DNA of 64,000 nt from Balanoglossus misakiensis (Eukaryota > Hemichordata). The stretch's first letter is position 1, and the number at the start of each line of letters is the position of its first letter. A program made the position numbers and the translations under genes. Below the pieces are notes generated by a model. That model saw only the letters and a list, made by a program, of their open reading frames with translations. It made no database searches and was not told the DNA's origin. The DNA lies in contig CM082581.2 in the NCBI GenBank assembly GCA_040954595.2, positions 4,464,001 through 4,528,000 of the forward strand. The letters run 5' to 3'. This document shows, in pieces, positions 23,844 to 38,300 of the stretch.

Positions 23844-26800
23844 TTCGGGTCATTTGTGATTAGGTATGGTCGCGGTTTGCAAGCCACGCTAATTTTATTC
23901 CGTCACAGCAATTACAATTGGCAAGTGTAGCATACATAAAAAACACGGTCTCTGAAGTCTGTTTGTTTGGATCGCATTTTCAGCTGGGATTTACACACAG
24001 TTGTTAAATCCCGGGATATATCATTCATTGTTGAATTCAGTGTCTGTTGTTTTGAAATTAACAAGATAAACCTCATGCAACGCATCCTCATATATTTTTA
24101 CCCAGAATGCCGCTTGCAATTCGGAGACACAACTTCAGTTTTCAATAGACCTGTTTCCATGGACCATGGTTCAGCATGCTACGGCATGAACGTAAAAAAA
24201 CCCAACTCGCCACGAATATTACACACGTAATCCATTTCGGGGATATTCAAACCATAGATGTACAAAACTGCGATATTGGTTCATCTTTTCCTCAGCAAAT
24301 CTAGGCTCTATATTGGATTTCTTCTTGAACACGCAAAATAATATATATACATGTACGTACCATAGCCATACGAGCCTTTCCATGGTCTAACAAAGTCCGT
24401 AAGGTTCTTCTTGTTTACTCAGTAATATATTTGATCAGTTGGTGAAATCACCAGTAAAATGGTTAATGTGACGAAAGTTTGTGTTGTTAAGATCAGCGTT
24501 TCCGCCCATATCCACTTTTCACCATTTCATTTTTTTACCATAGGAACATGTAACACTGGTTTTGAGGTAGTGGAGAAAGATGCTATTCTTCGCGTTTTCG
24601 TTGGTTACAACATGTATGAAATCAAGTTCGAATAATTGATTGTGACGTCACCTTGCAGTTTTTATATTTTATATCGACATGACTATATATAATTAGACAC
24701 AATTCTATCAGAATACATGTATCTCGGTTTACGCAATAACCATATAAGCACAGTACTTCATCCCAAAACATGTATGTGGTCACCTTGGCAACCACATAAG
24801 ACTCCGGGATGGGATTTTTTTAATGACCGATTCTGTCGATGGTCATTTCCATGGCTACTGTATTAATCGTGATGCGGTATACGTCATAATGTGTAGTTTT
24901 TGTGAATGTTGTGGTTACCACAGCAACGGCGTGAAACAGGAGCATAGGCAGCGCTGACCATCTTTATAAACAGTATTGATGTAATCTGTCTGTGCTTTCA
25001 GTTATTGCCGTGGTACAGAATTTCATACTCTGTCCAACTTTACTTCCCATGTACGTAGATAACATCGGTAATTCCACTAATTAATTTAACTGGGATCACT
25101 CACTAACGTCAGAGAATTTTTTAGAACTTAACGTTACCATAAAACGCAGATAAAGTATATAATAATGGGATTCAATAAGATCAACAACTGGCAAACGGCC
25201 ATCAAAGCAACTGTCTGTGTGGATAAAACTAAATGTATGATAATAAAATCACCCCATGAGAAAGATTACATCGGAGGAAAAGTCGTTTTATTGATTTTTT
25301 CTTTAGTAGGCGAAATAAGATGTTTTATCGTTGCCGTGCCCAGGTGCATGGAACAAAGTTTCTCTCTCTTGAAAATTGCTTTATATGAGAGTGCTATTAT
25401 CCCCAATGCTGGAATCGTTTCACCTATTGGATGCTTGAATTCCACATCTTACTGAAACCTCTGGTGTTTTGATTTTACCGCATTGGAAGAGCTGAATAGT
25501 AAAACGTCAGGTTAACACTGATGCAACGCATTTTCATCTTACGCTTACCCGCCCAAAGGAGAGACTTCATGTTAATGTTAAATGACTTCATAAGATTTTT
25601 TGCACACACTTCCAAATCAAATATTCATATCATTAGCAATAATGACAGCCATATGGTTTGGGGTCATTATTTGACTTTATCACATGAGTATCCAAGGCAC
25701 GTCTTGCTTCACTTAATTTCCACATCTCGCATGGCTACTACAACTACGAAGCGAAACGCCGGAGACCGTTATATTCTCTCGGAGCCATAATAGACACAGG
25801 TTCTCGCGACAGATCTAAAATATATTCATTGAACTTGAGAGTGGTCTTGATAAACAATATGACCTTTAAACACCCCGGGACAGAGTTTAAGTCAATTAAT
25901 CTTACTGGAAAACGGTGTGCATATGATTTACAATACAAAGGGGTCTCTGAAGCGAATTGCAACTCATTTGCATATTTCGAAGGTGGACAAACGCCATCTG
26001 TACATGTAACCAATTATGCATACACACTAAATATAATGCATGTATAAGATATTCTTGAGAAAGACCATTTGGGATTTTGTGTATAATGATAAAAGGCTTG
26101 GGAAAACTTTAAATACCTATTTGTATTTTTGAAATTAAAGTCAAAAGTTGCCCAAATCGAAATTTGAATGCCCTTCTATCAACAACAATTTTGGCATCCA
26201 CCTTTATCAGCCAAAAGCAGTTAATTAATTAACCCGGAATGTAAATGTATGTAAGCTTATGTAACAGTTGATTAATTATGGAAGTTAGTAGTTAATTAAC
26301 TTGACAGCTCGCACGTCTGCGTGAGATCAATGCAATGCAATGCAGGCTTGACCAAATTCAAGGCGGCTGTAATGACAATATTTCCCAATGTCACGTGTTA
26401 CGCAACTTTAGCCCTGACTTGTAATTAGGTTGGGGGAATCTTTTACACAAACGGGCAGACATACGGACCGTGCCCCATTCAGTCCTCTGCGTGCTCTATG
26501 AAAACGTGAAATGACAAGCTAAGAAAATACATTTCAGCTTATATGCAACTCCAACGAAAGGGTATATTCACCGGTGATACGGCTGGGTTAATGAGACCAG
26601 ATAAAGGCTCGGCTCTTCTGGTAAAAGTGCGTTTCATTTTATGTTCAAATTGCTTGATTATAGCCTTATACCTCGGTTATTAGGACCGCGTTGCTTGTCT
26701 GCGAGAAGAAATAAAATCGTCAACATTCAACACCTTATTCTGCTGGAATTGAATTAGCATTCCACTGTATACACTGAAACGGACAATACTTAATTCAATA

Positions 26801-29800
26801 CATCAAATTCAGTTTTACTTTCTTTCCCCTAAACGGAGACGTTGGCTACTTTCTCAATGCACGCCATTTCAATGAAATTAACTTAACTATCCGGATTTAG
26901 ACCGTTGAGCGGATATGTCACTCAAGCCCTCGGTGAAGAAAGGCGAACTGACGCTCCTTTCTCACTCGTTCGTGCATTCTTTCATTGAGCTGTGTCTCTG
27001 TCCCTCACGTGCCCACCTAGAAATAGTCACCAAATCATCCGTAGGCAATCATCCCGCATCGATGTTCCAAATTACAAAGTAAAATGCCCCCGTGATTCGC
27101 TGTCTGCCCATCCATTATTGTTCAATTAATTTCCCCGCGAAGACAACTCGACAGATGTGATGCTCGCTGCCGTGCAAGCCAATCGAAACGAATAGGCTGT
27201 GTAATTGTATTGTGTGCACGATATTACAGCTCGTTTAATGCTTTACACAAGACGATTTAATACCTCGGCAATGCCCCTGCCAAAGCCACTAATCTGACCA
27301 TTTCGACGTTTTTATGTCTGCAACGCTGAGTGAAGCTTTCGGTCAAATATTTACAATTTTGACAGCCTCGTCCTCGGGGACTAATTACCAACGCATGTCT
27401 ATTAAGTCAACTGCCATCTTACTTATCTAACAAGGATGCTCGTGACTGATTTGCAACGGCATGCTACTTTTTTTTGTTTTATCGTTTGCTGTCGTTTACC
27501 AAGCCAGCACTCAAGTGCGTAATTAGTGGATGGGCGCAGTGACACAGTGGCGCGCCAAGGTAATCAAGACCGCTTACATTGATCATATTTCAAGACAAGT
27601 CAAATATTCAAAACATTTGTAGTCGGGGCGGGAATGAAAACAAGCTTCTCGGGCAAACAAGATTTTCGAAGCGATATGACTTGGCGACGTCGATTTTTCC
27701 CGTGTCCTCGATTTCATTCAATTCATGCGGTATGTACATGTAGTTCTAGCTACTACGGGCATACAGTCACTTTCTTCTGAATCGATGATTCTAAGACATC
27801 CTTTGATTTCTTGCAAGGAGCCATGACTCGTGAATCACAGCAGGCAGATTGTCTTCCAGAAAAGTGGATTGTTGGCGCTCACTTTGCGCATAGTCATTTC
27901 CTATCGTGAGCGAAATCCGAGATTATGTCCATCTAGCATTCGTTTGCGTTTACCATAGAGCATTTCTGTTGGTTCCCTTCTTCTTCCAGAAAAAAAAAAC
28001 AACTGCAGGAAGATAATGATTTTATTCCTCGCTATTTTAATCTAAAAATACAATACTAATCTCCAGGGCTTTCATTGACCGCCGATTTAATATTCTTTCC
28101 ATCTGTCAGAGCCACATAACCCGTATACATTGCAAGGACATTTACTTGCAATTCTTAAAGTAAAATGGCCAATGATAATCGATGGCTCTTGAAGGCAATA
28201 TTTACCTGTGAGACAATTTTGTATTTTGGATAATATCAGTTACACTCTTTAAAATCTGTCCTTGAACGCCGATCTTTGCATTAAAAGATTCCTGCATTCT
28301 ATACCAGTAATATTTATGAGAGTGTGTACTTTGGAACTCTCTGTGCTGATGGGAAACGCCCACAAAGATTACACCGGCAACACGTGCATCAGTTGTGTTC
28401 ACATAACAGGAAGACGACGTCCCTGCGACTGCACCACGTGATTTTTACAGTAACTCGAGCGACAAGAGCAAGAGCATGACCTTTTGACCCCTTTTGGAAA
28501 TATGATGGCAATAAAATGCGTGGTTAAATTAAGCAGAAATTTGGGACGAGTAAAATTTCATATGAAACACTAGAAATATGTCAATTTCGTCGACGTTGTT
28601 ATTCAGCTAGAGCATCGGGCATTCGTAGACATTGTGGTGCCATCACAGATAAACTTAGTCTTCTCCACTATCAAGTGCGGGAGAATATTTTCCACCGAGC
28701 CTTTGCAGTGACCACAGTTCATGTAGGCCTTAATTCTCATCATTTACTATCATTGCAAAGGTCATAATTAACAAATGTCCAAATATACGATTATATTTTA
28801 ATTATAAATATACAGCATATTTCGAAACCTTTCGATGAAATAATGCAACCATGTGAAATTATATTATTCTCTGTACAATATTTACGTATTTTAGTGATAG
28901 TCGTGAAATTCACGAACTGATACTGGGGGTAACATGAATCGACCGAACACCTAATTGTAATAACACTTTATTTTCGACATATTTTCGGTTTTATACAATA
29001 CGAATCGCATGAATTACTAATGATAATGTGTCACTCTCACTGGTACACCAATGTAATTACATTGCACATGTTTGTCGATGGTGTTGTCGGTAATCTTCAA
29101 GGAAGTTTCTTATCAACATGAGAAGTTTCAATTTGAAACGAAACGCTCCGCTGAATTCGTGGAGTGCATGAATATTTACATTTAGTTCAGTTTTTTGATG
29201 ATAAATTGTAGAGGATGAAAAGGAAAGAGTTAAATATCTCGCAGAAACAAGCGGCGGTGGGAAATACTTGTTGTCATCGTGACCTTTGTTAATATGCATC
29301 AGATATATGGCAAACGTTTCCTCTCCTTGCCTGATGCGGTTCCAAGGCTTCGATTGCATAACGCAATTCTTTCATTTGAGGAATTAAGTGTCAGCTGGAA
29401 CAGGACAGCCGATGTCGGTGCACCGTGCCAAATTGGCGCTGATGTCATTCCGACTTCATCGACGAATCTGCCTATAAGAGTGACGTCTACCGATTACGCC
29501 GGCGGTCTCGTCTGACAGAAAGAAATGTACAGACAAATCAATTTACTTTATTAGGATGTCCCAGGGAGCATTCAATGGAAATATTTCGGGGATTAAACGC
29601 ATGACGAGAGGGACACCTGAAAGTTATCGCGCGCCACATGGGATTGTCAAAGTTTTGATTGATTTACTGTAATTTCAGAAAAAGTCAACTTACCCTGTCG
29701 CGATAGGAAATGCGCGATCTTCCGCAGATGAAGATGCCGGAATTCTACCAATCCGTGGAAAATGTAATCAACGAATTACCTTGTTTGGGCAAATCAACCG

Positions 29801-30087
29801 ATGTATTGCATTTGTCAATAACCGAAGCGTACGCGGTTTGTCTTTTAATGCAATTTCCAGGGACGAGATACGGCAGGCGTCTTTGATGATTATTTGTGGA
29901 CACACTTTACATGAAAGAAATCAAGGCGGAAAATTCACAATTTTCTATACCGATTTTATTTTTGATATGGCATTCGTATGTTACGATGTTATTTTCGTCT
30001 TATCGATCATTTATTTATTTATTGAAGTATTTACTTATTTATTTGTTTGTATACTTTGTTTGTTTTTGTTTGTATGATTATAGATGG
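23844..30087. other. Noncoding stretch with a GC-richer, possibly regulatory core
   Basis: No gene is recognised. A perfect TGACGTCA lies at 24643-24650. From about 26880 to 27570 the sequence is less AT-rich and less simple than its surroundings. It includes a SOX-like ATTATTGTTC (27114-27123) next to CAATTAATT, a mixture typical of enhancers. Short ORFs elsewhere show no domain character. Confidence 0.45.
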
Positions 30088-30249
30088 AAGGATGAATGAA
30101 TGAATGAATGAATGAATGAATGGATGAATGAATGAATGAATGAATGAATGAATGAATGAATGAATGAATGAATGAATGAATGAATGAATGAATGAATGAA
30201 CCAACCAACCAACGAACCAACCAAGATGAATGAGTGAATGAATGAATAA
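30088..30249. repeat. (GAAT)n microsatellite with CCAA interruption
   Basis: A nearly perfect GAAT tetranucleotide array runs to 30200. It is broken by a (CCAA)n block (30201-30224) and resumes as diverged GAAT units. Its reading frames give Ser-Phe-Ile-His tandem peptides on the minus strand, which are not genes. Confidence 0.95.
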
Positions 30250-33200
30250 ACGAGGAAAAGGCTCTCGAAGAAGGATTGACACAGGTGCTCAAAAGTTACT
30301 GATAGTATACATGTAGGGTAACATGTGGCAGTGTTTCCATTGATGGAATGGAACACGCAGACTTTTCGACAATTCGAGCTTACGATACTCAAAACCTGAC
30401 TCGTTGTCATGGTCTTGGCATTACAGTAAATCAGAAGTACAAACTGTTCAAAGTAGCATTAGTAGTAGCATCTTCAGGCACGTGATGCATTAGGGCCGAA
30501 TCTCTCGCGAGCATGATTTCCGCATAGACCACGAGCTGCACGGACAAACAACAAACCGAGCGTCTGGTGTTTATACAGTGTGACAAAGTGGTCGTTTCTT
30601 TGAATGTTCAAATAAACTGTCGGTAATGTTACGTTAATTAGCCTACTTCCAAGTGCTGTGCAGTTTCGAAACTTTCACGAGAACATCGATTTTTGCCATC
30701 CCATCAAACGTTGTGTCCACGCAATTATGTGTTTTCCCCTGAATTAAGAATTTTCATCGTATTTTCGCGACGATTATGCCACATCGTGTCACATCAGCAA
30801 TTGTACAAGACAGGTCGATTTTTATCATTTTTCCCTTTTAGCTATTCACTCTTTATCTATATAACTTCCCGTTTTCCATTAAGACCTACATTTTAAAGAG
30901 CCAGCCAGGCAACGAAGAAAGTAAAATAATGATATATCCCAAACCTCTTCTGACTTCTTAAATACCTCCTTACATTCGCCGCACAGCAATCAACGCAAGT
31001 GTGCCGCTCTCAGTTCTAGCAAAGGACAAATTCCTTGATATAAAACTAATAGCATATAGCGAAAGAGCATTCACCCCGATGAATACAGTTAATGCGCGTT
31101 GAGCATTGTTGACATAGTCTGCTTTTGGCGGGGTCACACATTGAAACCCACAATAAGTCCCCAGGAAGAATCAAATCGTTAATTAGTTAATGGGATTCCA
31201 TTTATCCCTGAATAATTTCAGCCGTTATTGAAGATACCATGTATATCAATTCCCCCGTTTTCAATCACATTTGTCGCGTTCAGGGCTAGTTATGAAATAC
31301 CAGCTGCGGCTTCTCAAGTTTTGCCCCAAAAATTCTCTGACGCTAAATTCCAAGCTTGATTCCGCAATACTCGGTCCTTTGGACCGTCGCATAAAATAAA
31401 TGGGGAAATTACTGGCTGTAATTCGAACTGAGCATAAATGTAAAAATCCCATTGAATCGTGACGGACAGACATCGTCAAGCCACGATGGAATGCCGTGAT
31501 ATGAAACACGTATTGCGGCTGCAGCGAGAAAAGGGCCCGCCGCCTCCCTATTTATTTGTGAAGAAGTTATTAACGGGCCACGTGTACCATCTTAACGCTT
31601 GACTCCGAATTGTTAGAATTCTTTTCTGAATTTAAAAAGTGTTTACGCTTATGAAAACCTATTACGCCAATGCATTGCTTTCTATGTAAGGTAATTAATC
31701 TTACTTGACAGTACAGAAACGTATCTGTGCGGATTATACATTTACAAACTTTGGCAACCAGACATATATCATGTACATGTATTCTACATCACGAAAACAC
31801 TCAGACTGACATGGAGAAATTGAGGACGACAAGAGTACCGAGACACAAGCCTTAATGGATACTCTCGACGGCATGATTTTGAGATTTAAACTACGATGAC
31901 ATCACTCGTAGAAATTCTGTATGGGTAACCCCCATTTGCGTCAACTGGCGACTGTTTAGTGTTTCAGGAAGCGTCTGCTCAACGTTATTACCGAGAAATT
32001 ACAACGGAATGCTCATGTACACTTTCCGAGGCGAAAGATCAAAGCATTAAAATAAAATTCCAAGGTCTGAACGTTCTGAAAACATCAGATGTGTGGGCCC
32101 TGATGTGTTGATCGGTGGCATGTTGAAAACAGTATACAATAGAGAGAGGTGGGAGGGAGGCGGAATGGGAGGGAGGAAGTGGATAGAGAGAGGGAGGGAG
32201 GGGAGGGAGGAAGGAGAGAGGGAGGGAGGAGAGAGGGGGGGGAGATAGGGGAGGGAGGGAGGAGAGAGGGAGGGGGGAGGAAGAAAGGGGAGAGAGGGGG
32301 GAGATAGGGGAATGGGAGGAAGAAGAGAGAGAGCGGTGAACATCCGCGCGTCATCTCAATTAATAATAATCCAGACGTGTTTTAGTCTACAGTAAACTCC
32401 CTGGATGGTTTAAATATAATACATATGTGCATTAGCCCGCTATTGTAAAGAAGTGGACACAAAGACAGTACCGATGTGTGCGTTTGTGTGTCGCTTTATT
32501 AATTATTTCTGGATAATCATTTCGCTTTTCTCTCCATGTTTAACATTTCATTGATATGAAACCTCAAGGCGCAACTTTGTTATTATTGATCCTCAAAGTT
32601 AGATTTTCACGGATTTTTCGAAATCTTTGTCTTCTTATCTTAAACGTTGTTAAGCTTAATACCCGTCAAATAAATGGTAGGTGTATTTTCAATGATAGTG
32701 CAATCGATTCCCAGCAATTGAAGGTATTGTGTAGTGAAAATGATACGGTCATTAGTTAGAATTTCCCGGAGAGTACGCCGCATTGAATTAAAAGTTCTTT
32801 TTGCTATATGTGTCAGTTGTATGGCAGTAATTTATTAATAAGAAATATTATGATCCAAATGAAGCTAGGATCAAATTCTGCTTTTTACCCTCCTTCACTT
32901 TTTCCCAACTAAGGATCGAACCGTGAAGGTATAACATGGCCATAGATGCCTAAAAATTACAATTAGGTAATAGAACAGTCACATGGCCGTACAATGGTAA
33001 CAAAATAGCAGGGTTTCATATCAACAATGTCTGGATTTGACGTTTCCAATGATGTCAAACGGCGGTGGCACTTCACATATCATGATGAACTGTATAGCTA
33101 CTTGATTATGCTTCTTTTTTGACGAAAGTAAACACCTGTCCATTAGATTCAATCAGAAATGCCGTCTAATTCTAGCGACGATGAAGGAAAAAGTGCCAAA

Positions 33201-34328
33201 CGTGCAAGCTATTATAAGAACCAGTTGTCACCAGGCTGCCTTTGTGTATACTTGACGTCAGCTGGCTCAGTGACCGAACCAGAGTAGCACCCGCATGTTG
33301 TACAAAGTGTTGCTATTTTTACCGGCGTTCACTTTAACTCCACATGGCGACCGACTGGTGACATTTTTCTCAATGAATATATCCATACAAATATGATTCA
33401 GCAACTTAAATATGCATAGTACATTGTAAGGCCGCGGCGCGTTAACCTACTTCTGACACTGTCAGTGCCCCGCGGCATGCGTGGAACAAATTGTTTTTTG
33501 TTCACGTCATAATCTATCATACCTTCCGATTTGTTATAATCTAGTTAGAAAATAATTACGGTGTCTCGTTACTCACCGTCTTTCTCAGATCAAAATAAAT
33601 TAAATAACATTCAATAAATCTATACACATACATCGATTCAAAACATCCGATATAATGAATCCGAATATTACATGTATATTTCATAAGCATGCCGGCGAAA
33701 TCGAGCAGCTGTGTTAACCAATTTGCGTCACCTTCATATGGATAGATAAACAAAAGAACTATTTTTAGATACGTGTACAATAATTTACATTTCACGAGAA
33801 ACGTTTGGTAAAATGTCCATTTCTTCCGTATGTAACATACGTGGACATCTTTCCGCACTATTTATGTTAACGTAGCCAATATAAATAAATGATTTTAATC
33901 TGACCATCACATCTTGTTTTATCCATTCTCCGCAGTGCCTATAGTCCCATGTTTAGTTTCAATAATTGGCTTTACTTAATAATTAATGTTAATGTTAAGA
34001 AGGGACACCTGCCTGCCTGCCGAAATAGTACTTAAAGCTTTGTCGTTTTACGATGCCGCGAGACTGTGATTAACTTCAAATCAACGAATTTGAAAACAAA
34101 TCACTTTACGGTGGAATAGATTATTCGGTCTTAGATATTTTTCATCTTTTAGTCGAGCAAAATTGATTTTCCGACAAAATAACCGTTGATAAAATGTATT
34201 TCTATCGGATCCAATTGTCATACAGACCAATGACTATACTGTTATCAAAGACTTACTCCTCTAGAACACAGAGGTAATGAAGATCTCGATTTCGTGTTAC
34301 GTCGCTAGCTGATCTATCATGCAGCTTA

Positions 34329-34330
<2 letters not shown>
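30250..34330. other. Noncoding stretch with purine tract and possible regulatory patch
   Basis: No gene is recognised. The 31.0-31.56 kb part is of mixed, complex composition and contains TTAATTAGTTAATGGGATT-type homeodomain-like sites, so it may be regulatory. A perfect TGACGTCA lies at 33253-33260. The rest is AT-rich. Confidence 0.45.
32141..32334. repeat. Homopurine GGGA/GAGA-rich tract
   Basis: About 190 bases are almost entirely purine on the plus strand, with many runs of three or more G. Such tracts can form triplex or G-quadruplex structures. The apparent proline/serine/leucine-rich ORFs on the minus strand come from the repeat. Confidence 0.9.
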
Positions 34331-34379
<49 letters not shown>

Positions 34380-34557
34380 GTATGTATGTATGTATGTATG
34401 TATGTACAATGTATGTATGTATGTATGTATGTATGTATGTATGTATGTATGTATGTATGTATGTATGTATGTATGTATGTATGTATCTATGTATGTATCT
34501 ATGTATCTATGTATGTATCTTTGTATCTATGTATGTATCTACGTATGTATGTATCTA
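34331..34557. repeat. Compound (TCTG)n-(TATG)n microsatellite
   Basis: Twelve TCTG units (34331-34378) switch to TATG units that run to about 34482 with one interruption near 34405-34410. They then degrade into alternating TATC/TATG units to the end. The Tyr-Val-Cys-Met tandem peptides read from it are repeat translations, not proteins. Confidence 0.95.
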
Positions 34558-34908
34558 GGGGAGGAGATGTTGTTATATGCATGAGCACAGGTTGTGGAAT
34601 GTTGGTAGGGGTGGGAAGTTTTGCATATCAACGCGTGGCTGCTGATATTAATGGACCGTCGGCCAGCCGTTTGTTGTGGAACCATTCATAAGCTGCTCAT
34701 CCTATGAAATATGGTATATGGTTAATTGAAATAATACATTTCTTTATATAAATCACTTGTCCATTAGTTGTTGTTTTTTCGCATTTCTTGCCCACGCACT
34801 GACCTGATTCAATTTATTTGCATCATAAGACGCACATGTATTGTTAATCCGAAAGTGTGTTGATGGCATCCCTTATGTTCATAATCTAAAACTGCTCTAC
34901 CGTTTCAG

Positions 34909-35052
34909 ATTATGAGGTTATTACGAAAATACCGCAAAGTATGCACGAGAACATTAGCGCCAAGTATCGCCCGACGCGCAGCGGAGGGCGATGCGCTGCG
35001 CTAATGTCCGAGTGCATACTTTGCGGTATTTTCGTAATAACCTTATTATTAT
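34909..35052. repeat. Foldback element, about 144 bp
   Basis: The left arm AGGTTATTACGAAAATACCG (from 34915), continuing through CAAAGTATGCAC, is matched by its complement ending near 35043. Inner arms around ACATTAGCGC pair with GCGCTAATGT, and a GC-rich centre near 34975-34990 forms the turn. Arms are about 70 bases with few mismatches. A MITE-like origin is probable; no second copy occurs in the window. Confidence 0.7.
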
Positions 35053-35373
35053 ACATCTTACATCTCCGTTAGTTCTTGTGTTGCATGTTACTTGGCTTTC
35101 AAAACGCCAAAAATGCCGATACAATCGATCGAAAACCGCTCACTCGACTCAGTGAGCAGCCATCTTTGTTTTTTGTTTACGTGTGCGCACGTGCGTTGGA
35201 GTGGGGGCGCCTTGAAACCGTCCGCATAACAACGCATACCTGTACACGGTGAGTTGGGGCGCCTTGAAACCTAAAACTTATTTAACGCGTGTTCCGTACG
35301 TATCGTTCCGTACGGCTTTTTATTGCACGCCAAAATCTATTGTTCTCGGCACTAGATGTATAATAATAATAAG
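35041..35373. repeat. Secondary inverted pair next to the foldback, with short direct repeats inside
   Basis: CCTTATTATTATACATCT (35041-35058) recurs as its near-exact complement at 35354-35373. The left copy overlaps the right end of the 34.9 kb foldback. Inside lie a 16-bp direct repeat GGGGCGCCTTGAAACC (35204-35219 and 35256-35271) and a doubled GTTCCGTACG near 35290-35317. This may be the rest of a larger composite element. No ORF is recognised. Confidence 0.4.
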
Positions 35374-38300
35374 TATGCCGCACATATTGGGGATTAATGT
35401 GCTTTCTGGTGTATGGAACAGATAACAGAATATTGTCGCGTGAAGGTTATGAATATTTGGTATACAGAACTTGACTAAGTTAGATAAGCCGTTATCAAAT
35501 TACATGTAAGATCAACCTAACGTTTCAGTACTGTATTGATGTGCATTATACCGAAAATGATTTTCGTGAACAATCTCAGGGTTAAGGCAGAATAACCTGT
35601 ACGTTATAAGGTATCTGTAAATACTCAACATGTATTACACGGCCGGTCGATCAGAAAGCTAATCTCGTGGTGATTATGGATACCCACAATGCAATACAAA
35701 AGGTCGCTGGGGGAGGGGACGGTGTATCTTTCATACCTTGCAGACCAGTTTTATCGCGCTTGACGTCAGCTAATTCTGGCCTTATCATACATGTCATATA
35801 TTTCATATAATTAATTACCCTTGTTAAGTGACACCCGCATTTGTCCTAATGTCGTTAGATAAGTGTTGTTTTACAGTATGAAATAAAATGTACAAAACTG
35901 TTGTAAGTATATCCCGCGTTGGCTTTGTTCTATTTGTGTCTCGCAAAGTCATACTTACGATCACATAAAATGTTAAGTGGTGTAATGTAGAGCGTTGTGG
36001 ACGTCTGAGTCATAACTGATGACGTTCAGTTCAGATGGATTTGCTTTCTCTATTCGCATAATCGGATATTGTTCTAACCTCAAACATGCCGACTCACACA
36101 TGCAACATACATGTATACATGTATAGGAAAACCAGCCGCACAGCCCATACAGCGACAGCAGGGGTATAAAACATTAACCCGACATAGTCTAGTCGCACCG
36201 CTTCTCCAATCCTTTCTATTTTCAGCAAGCCATGACGTCACGCTGTGGAAACCATAGCTTGAACGTCTACCAATTTTCTATAATTAGGTTCGTCATCGAC
36301 GTCATTCTATCCAGCGACTTGCGGCCATCACCCCGAGGCGACGCTTAAACGCCGATCACCTTCAATGCAGCTGACAGAGCGTATATGACTACAATCGGAT
36401 TAATATGTTAAACAAACCTGAAGAGTAGTGACAATAACCATTCGTGAAATATGTCAAACGGTTATACAAACATATGAAATAGACGATTTCCACTCTTTGC
36501 GAGATCTCGCGAGACTTGGTAAATAACCGTAGCAACGGGTCGCCAGCCGATCCAAGTTTTGTATGAGACTAGAATATGTGCAGATTGCAAAAATTGCAAT
36601 TTTTGTGGCCGTTTTGCGTTTAACGTGCGTTGTTTGTCCTGTGTCTGATTACATGCTAATGTTATCATGGGACAATCACCGATTTACCATTACATTCAAA
36701 CGAAAAACATTACTGATGTAAGTTCATTCTGGCCTTGGACATGTTCTTTGAGATGGTTTTAGAAGATGTGACCTTATAACTTCCTTTTCAGATCAACGAA
36801 ATCCCACTCGGCAATAGCATCAGCTCCAAGACATATAGTGCGATTCTGTTACACACGCGTAACATGGTAAATGTTTTACTGAACATGTACTGCCCGTACA
36901 GTCTAGGACAATATATTCTGCTGCGAGAAAGTTCTAATATTGACGCGGACATCGTGGCCTCAGGAATTTTTGTTAATGGAATAAACGTCTGTATAGCTTC
37001 GCATTTCGATAGTCATATTAATTCATTACATCGAGTAATACTTCCGTCAAGAGGGTCGTGGTAATCTTATATTTTAGCTCTCCTTCGAACTCGTATACAC
37101 ACATACACACAAACACGCGTCGCATTAGTTATAGGACAGAACAGTCGTCGGATATTAATGACAGGTGCATTCGCAATTCGTGCAATTTAAATGGTAGCAT
37201 TCATCTCCGTCGTAAGTACGTTGGCTACACACGAGGTCGGCAATCCACCGGGATAACGTCAGTTGAATAAGGAAAGTTACCCGTATATGCCTGCACTGGA
37301 ATTTTCTTTGCATCGTGTCAAAGCTTTTTCACAAAATTTCATTAGTCTGGATCCATGTATAGTTACACCTCGAACAATGTGGTCGGTGTCCCTATTGACA
37401 AATTCATTTCAACCTAACATTACTGAGTTTAATATGTCTTCCTCGTGGGCTCTTTAAAGCTGTCTTTCTGGCGTAGTAAAGATGGCGTCAGTCGTTGCGT
37501 GAAGTCCCTCACTTTGTCAAATTAGATACGGCATTTATTCTTCTAGGACGAACGCCGCGTTTCAATTTCCATGAGCATACGTGTCGTCCAGAGACAAGGG
37601 GTTGCCAATCAATATTAGAAACCTTTAGTACTATTCAGCACCCACCGTCTTTCTCCAATGCGTCTGAAAATAATCAAGTCATATGCTTTTCAATACTTTC
37701 TTATGCGACCACATGATTGAATCTGACAGTTTCGACAGTGTGCACGCAGTTTTCTTCCGTACAAAATGAAAATTATGAAATCTTAGTCACACCGACTTTA
37801 CATTAATTAATACTGTGTGTTTGTTAAGTTTGTGTTGTTGTTTGCGTGTTTTATATCAGTGCGTCGTTAGTATTTGTCTGCTGTACGTGAGTGAAACATT
37901 CCTCCACATATTTCATCCAGACCCCCCTTGACACGCAGTCTCACTAAAGGAACACGTAGTCAACACGTGGCAATTACATGTCACCACGCGGACATTTACC
38001 GCACATGTGCTTTTGTCAAAAGACGACAGCCGTGACAAAATTGGTGGAATTGTCACGATTTGCGCGTAACTTGTCCGTCGTAATGATAATTCACGGTCGT
38101 CGAATCTGTGAGGGTCAGGTATGAGCAACATTTCAGCGGCATTACGTTTCTATCACCGGTCGGCTTCTCGTACTTTCCAGCATCTTAAAAGCTAACACGC
38201 CGATTGCTTTTAAGTTTACCGTGAAAGTACCTGTTGCGGAGTGATAGCGGTTTTACGAAACTCAAGACGGAAATTCGCGGTGTTAAAGCGTCCTCTTGTA

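Noticed and set aside
26236-26260. miR-1-like string GGAATGTAAATGTATGTAAG
   Set aside because: It has a two-base gap relative to mature miR-1 and the flanks do not form the expected precursor hairpin.
30031-30410. Ser-Phe-Ile-His tandem-repeat proteins on the minus strand
   Set aside because: They are translations of the (GAAT)n microsatellite in three frames.
32047-32354. Proline/serine/leucine-rich ORFs on the minus strand
   Set aside because: They are produced by the homopurine tract.
34319-34691. Cys-Met-Tyr-Val repeat proteins
   Set aside because: They are translations of the TATG array; the same applies at 45872-46116.
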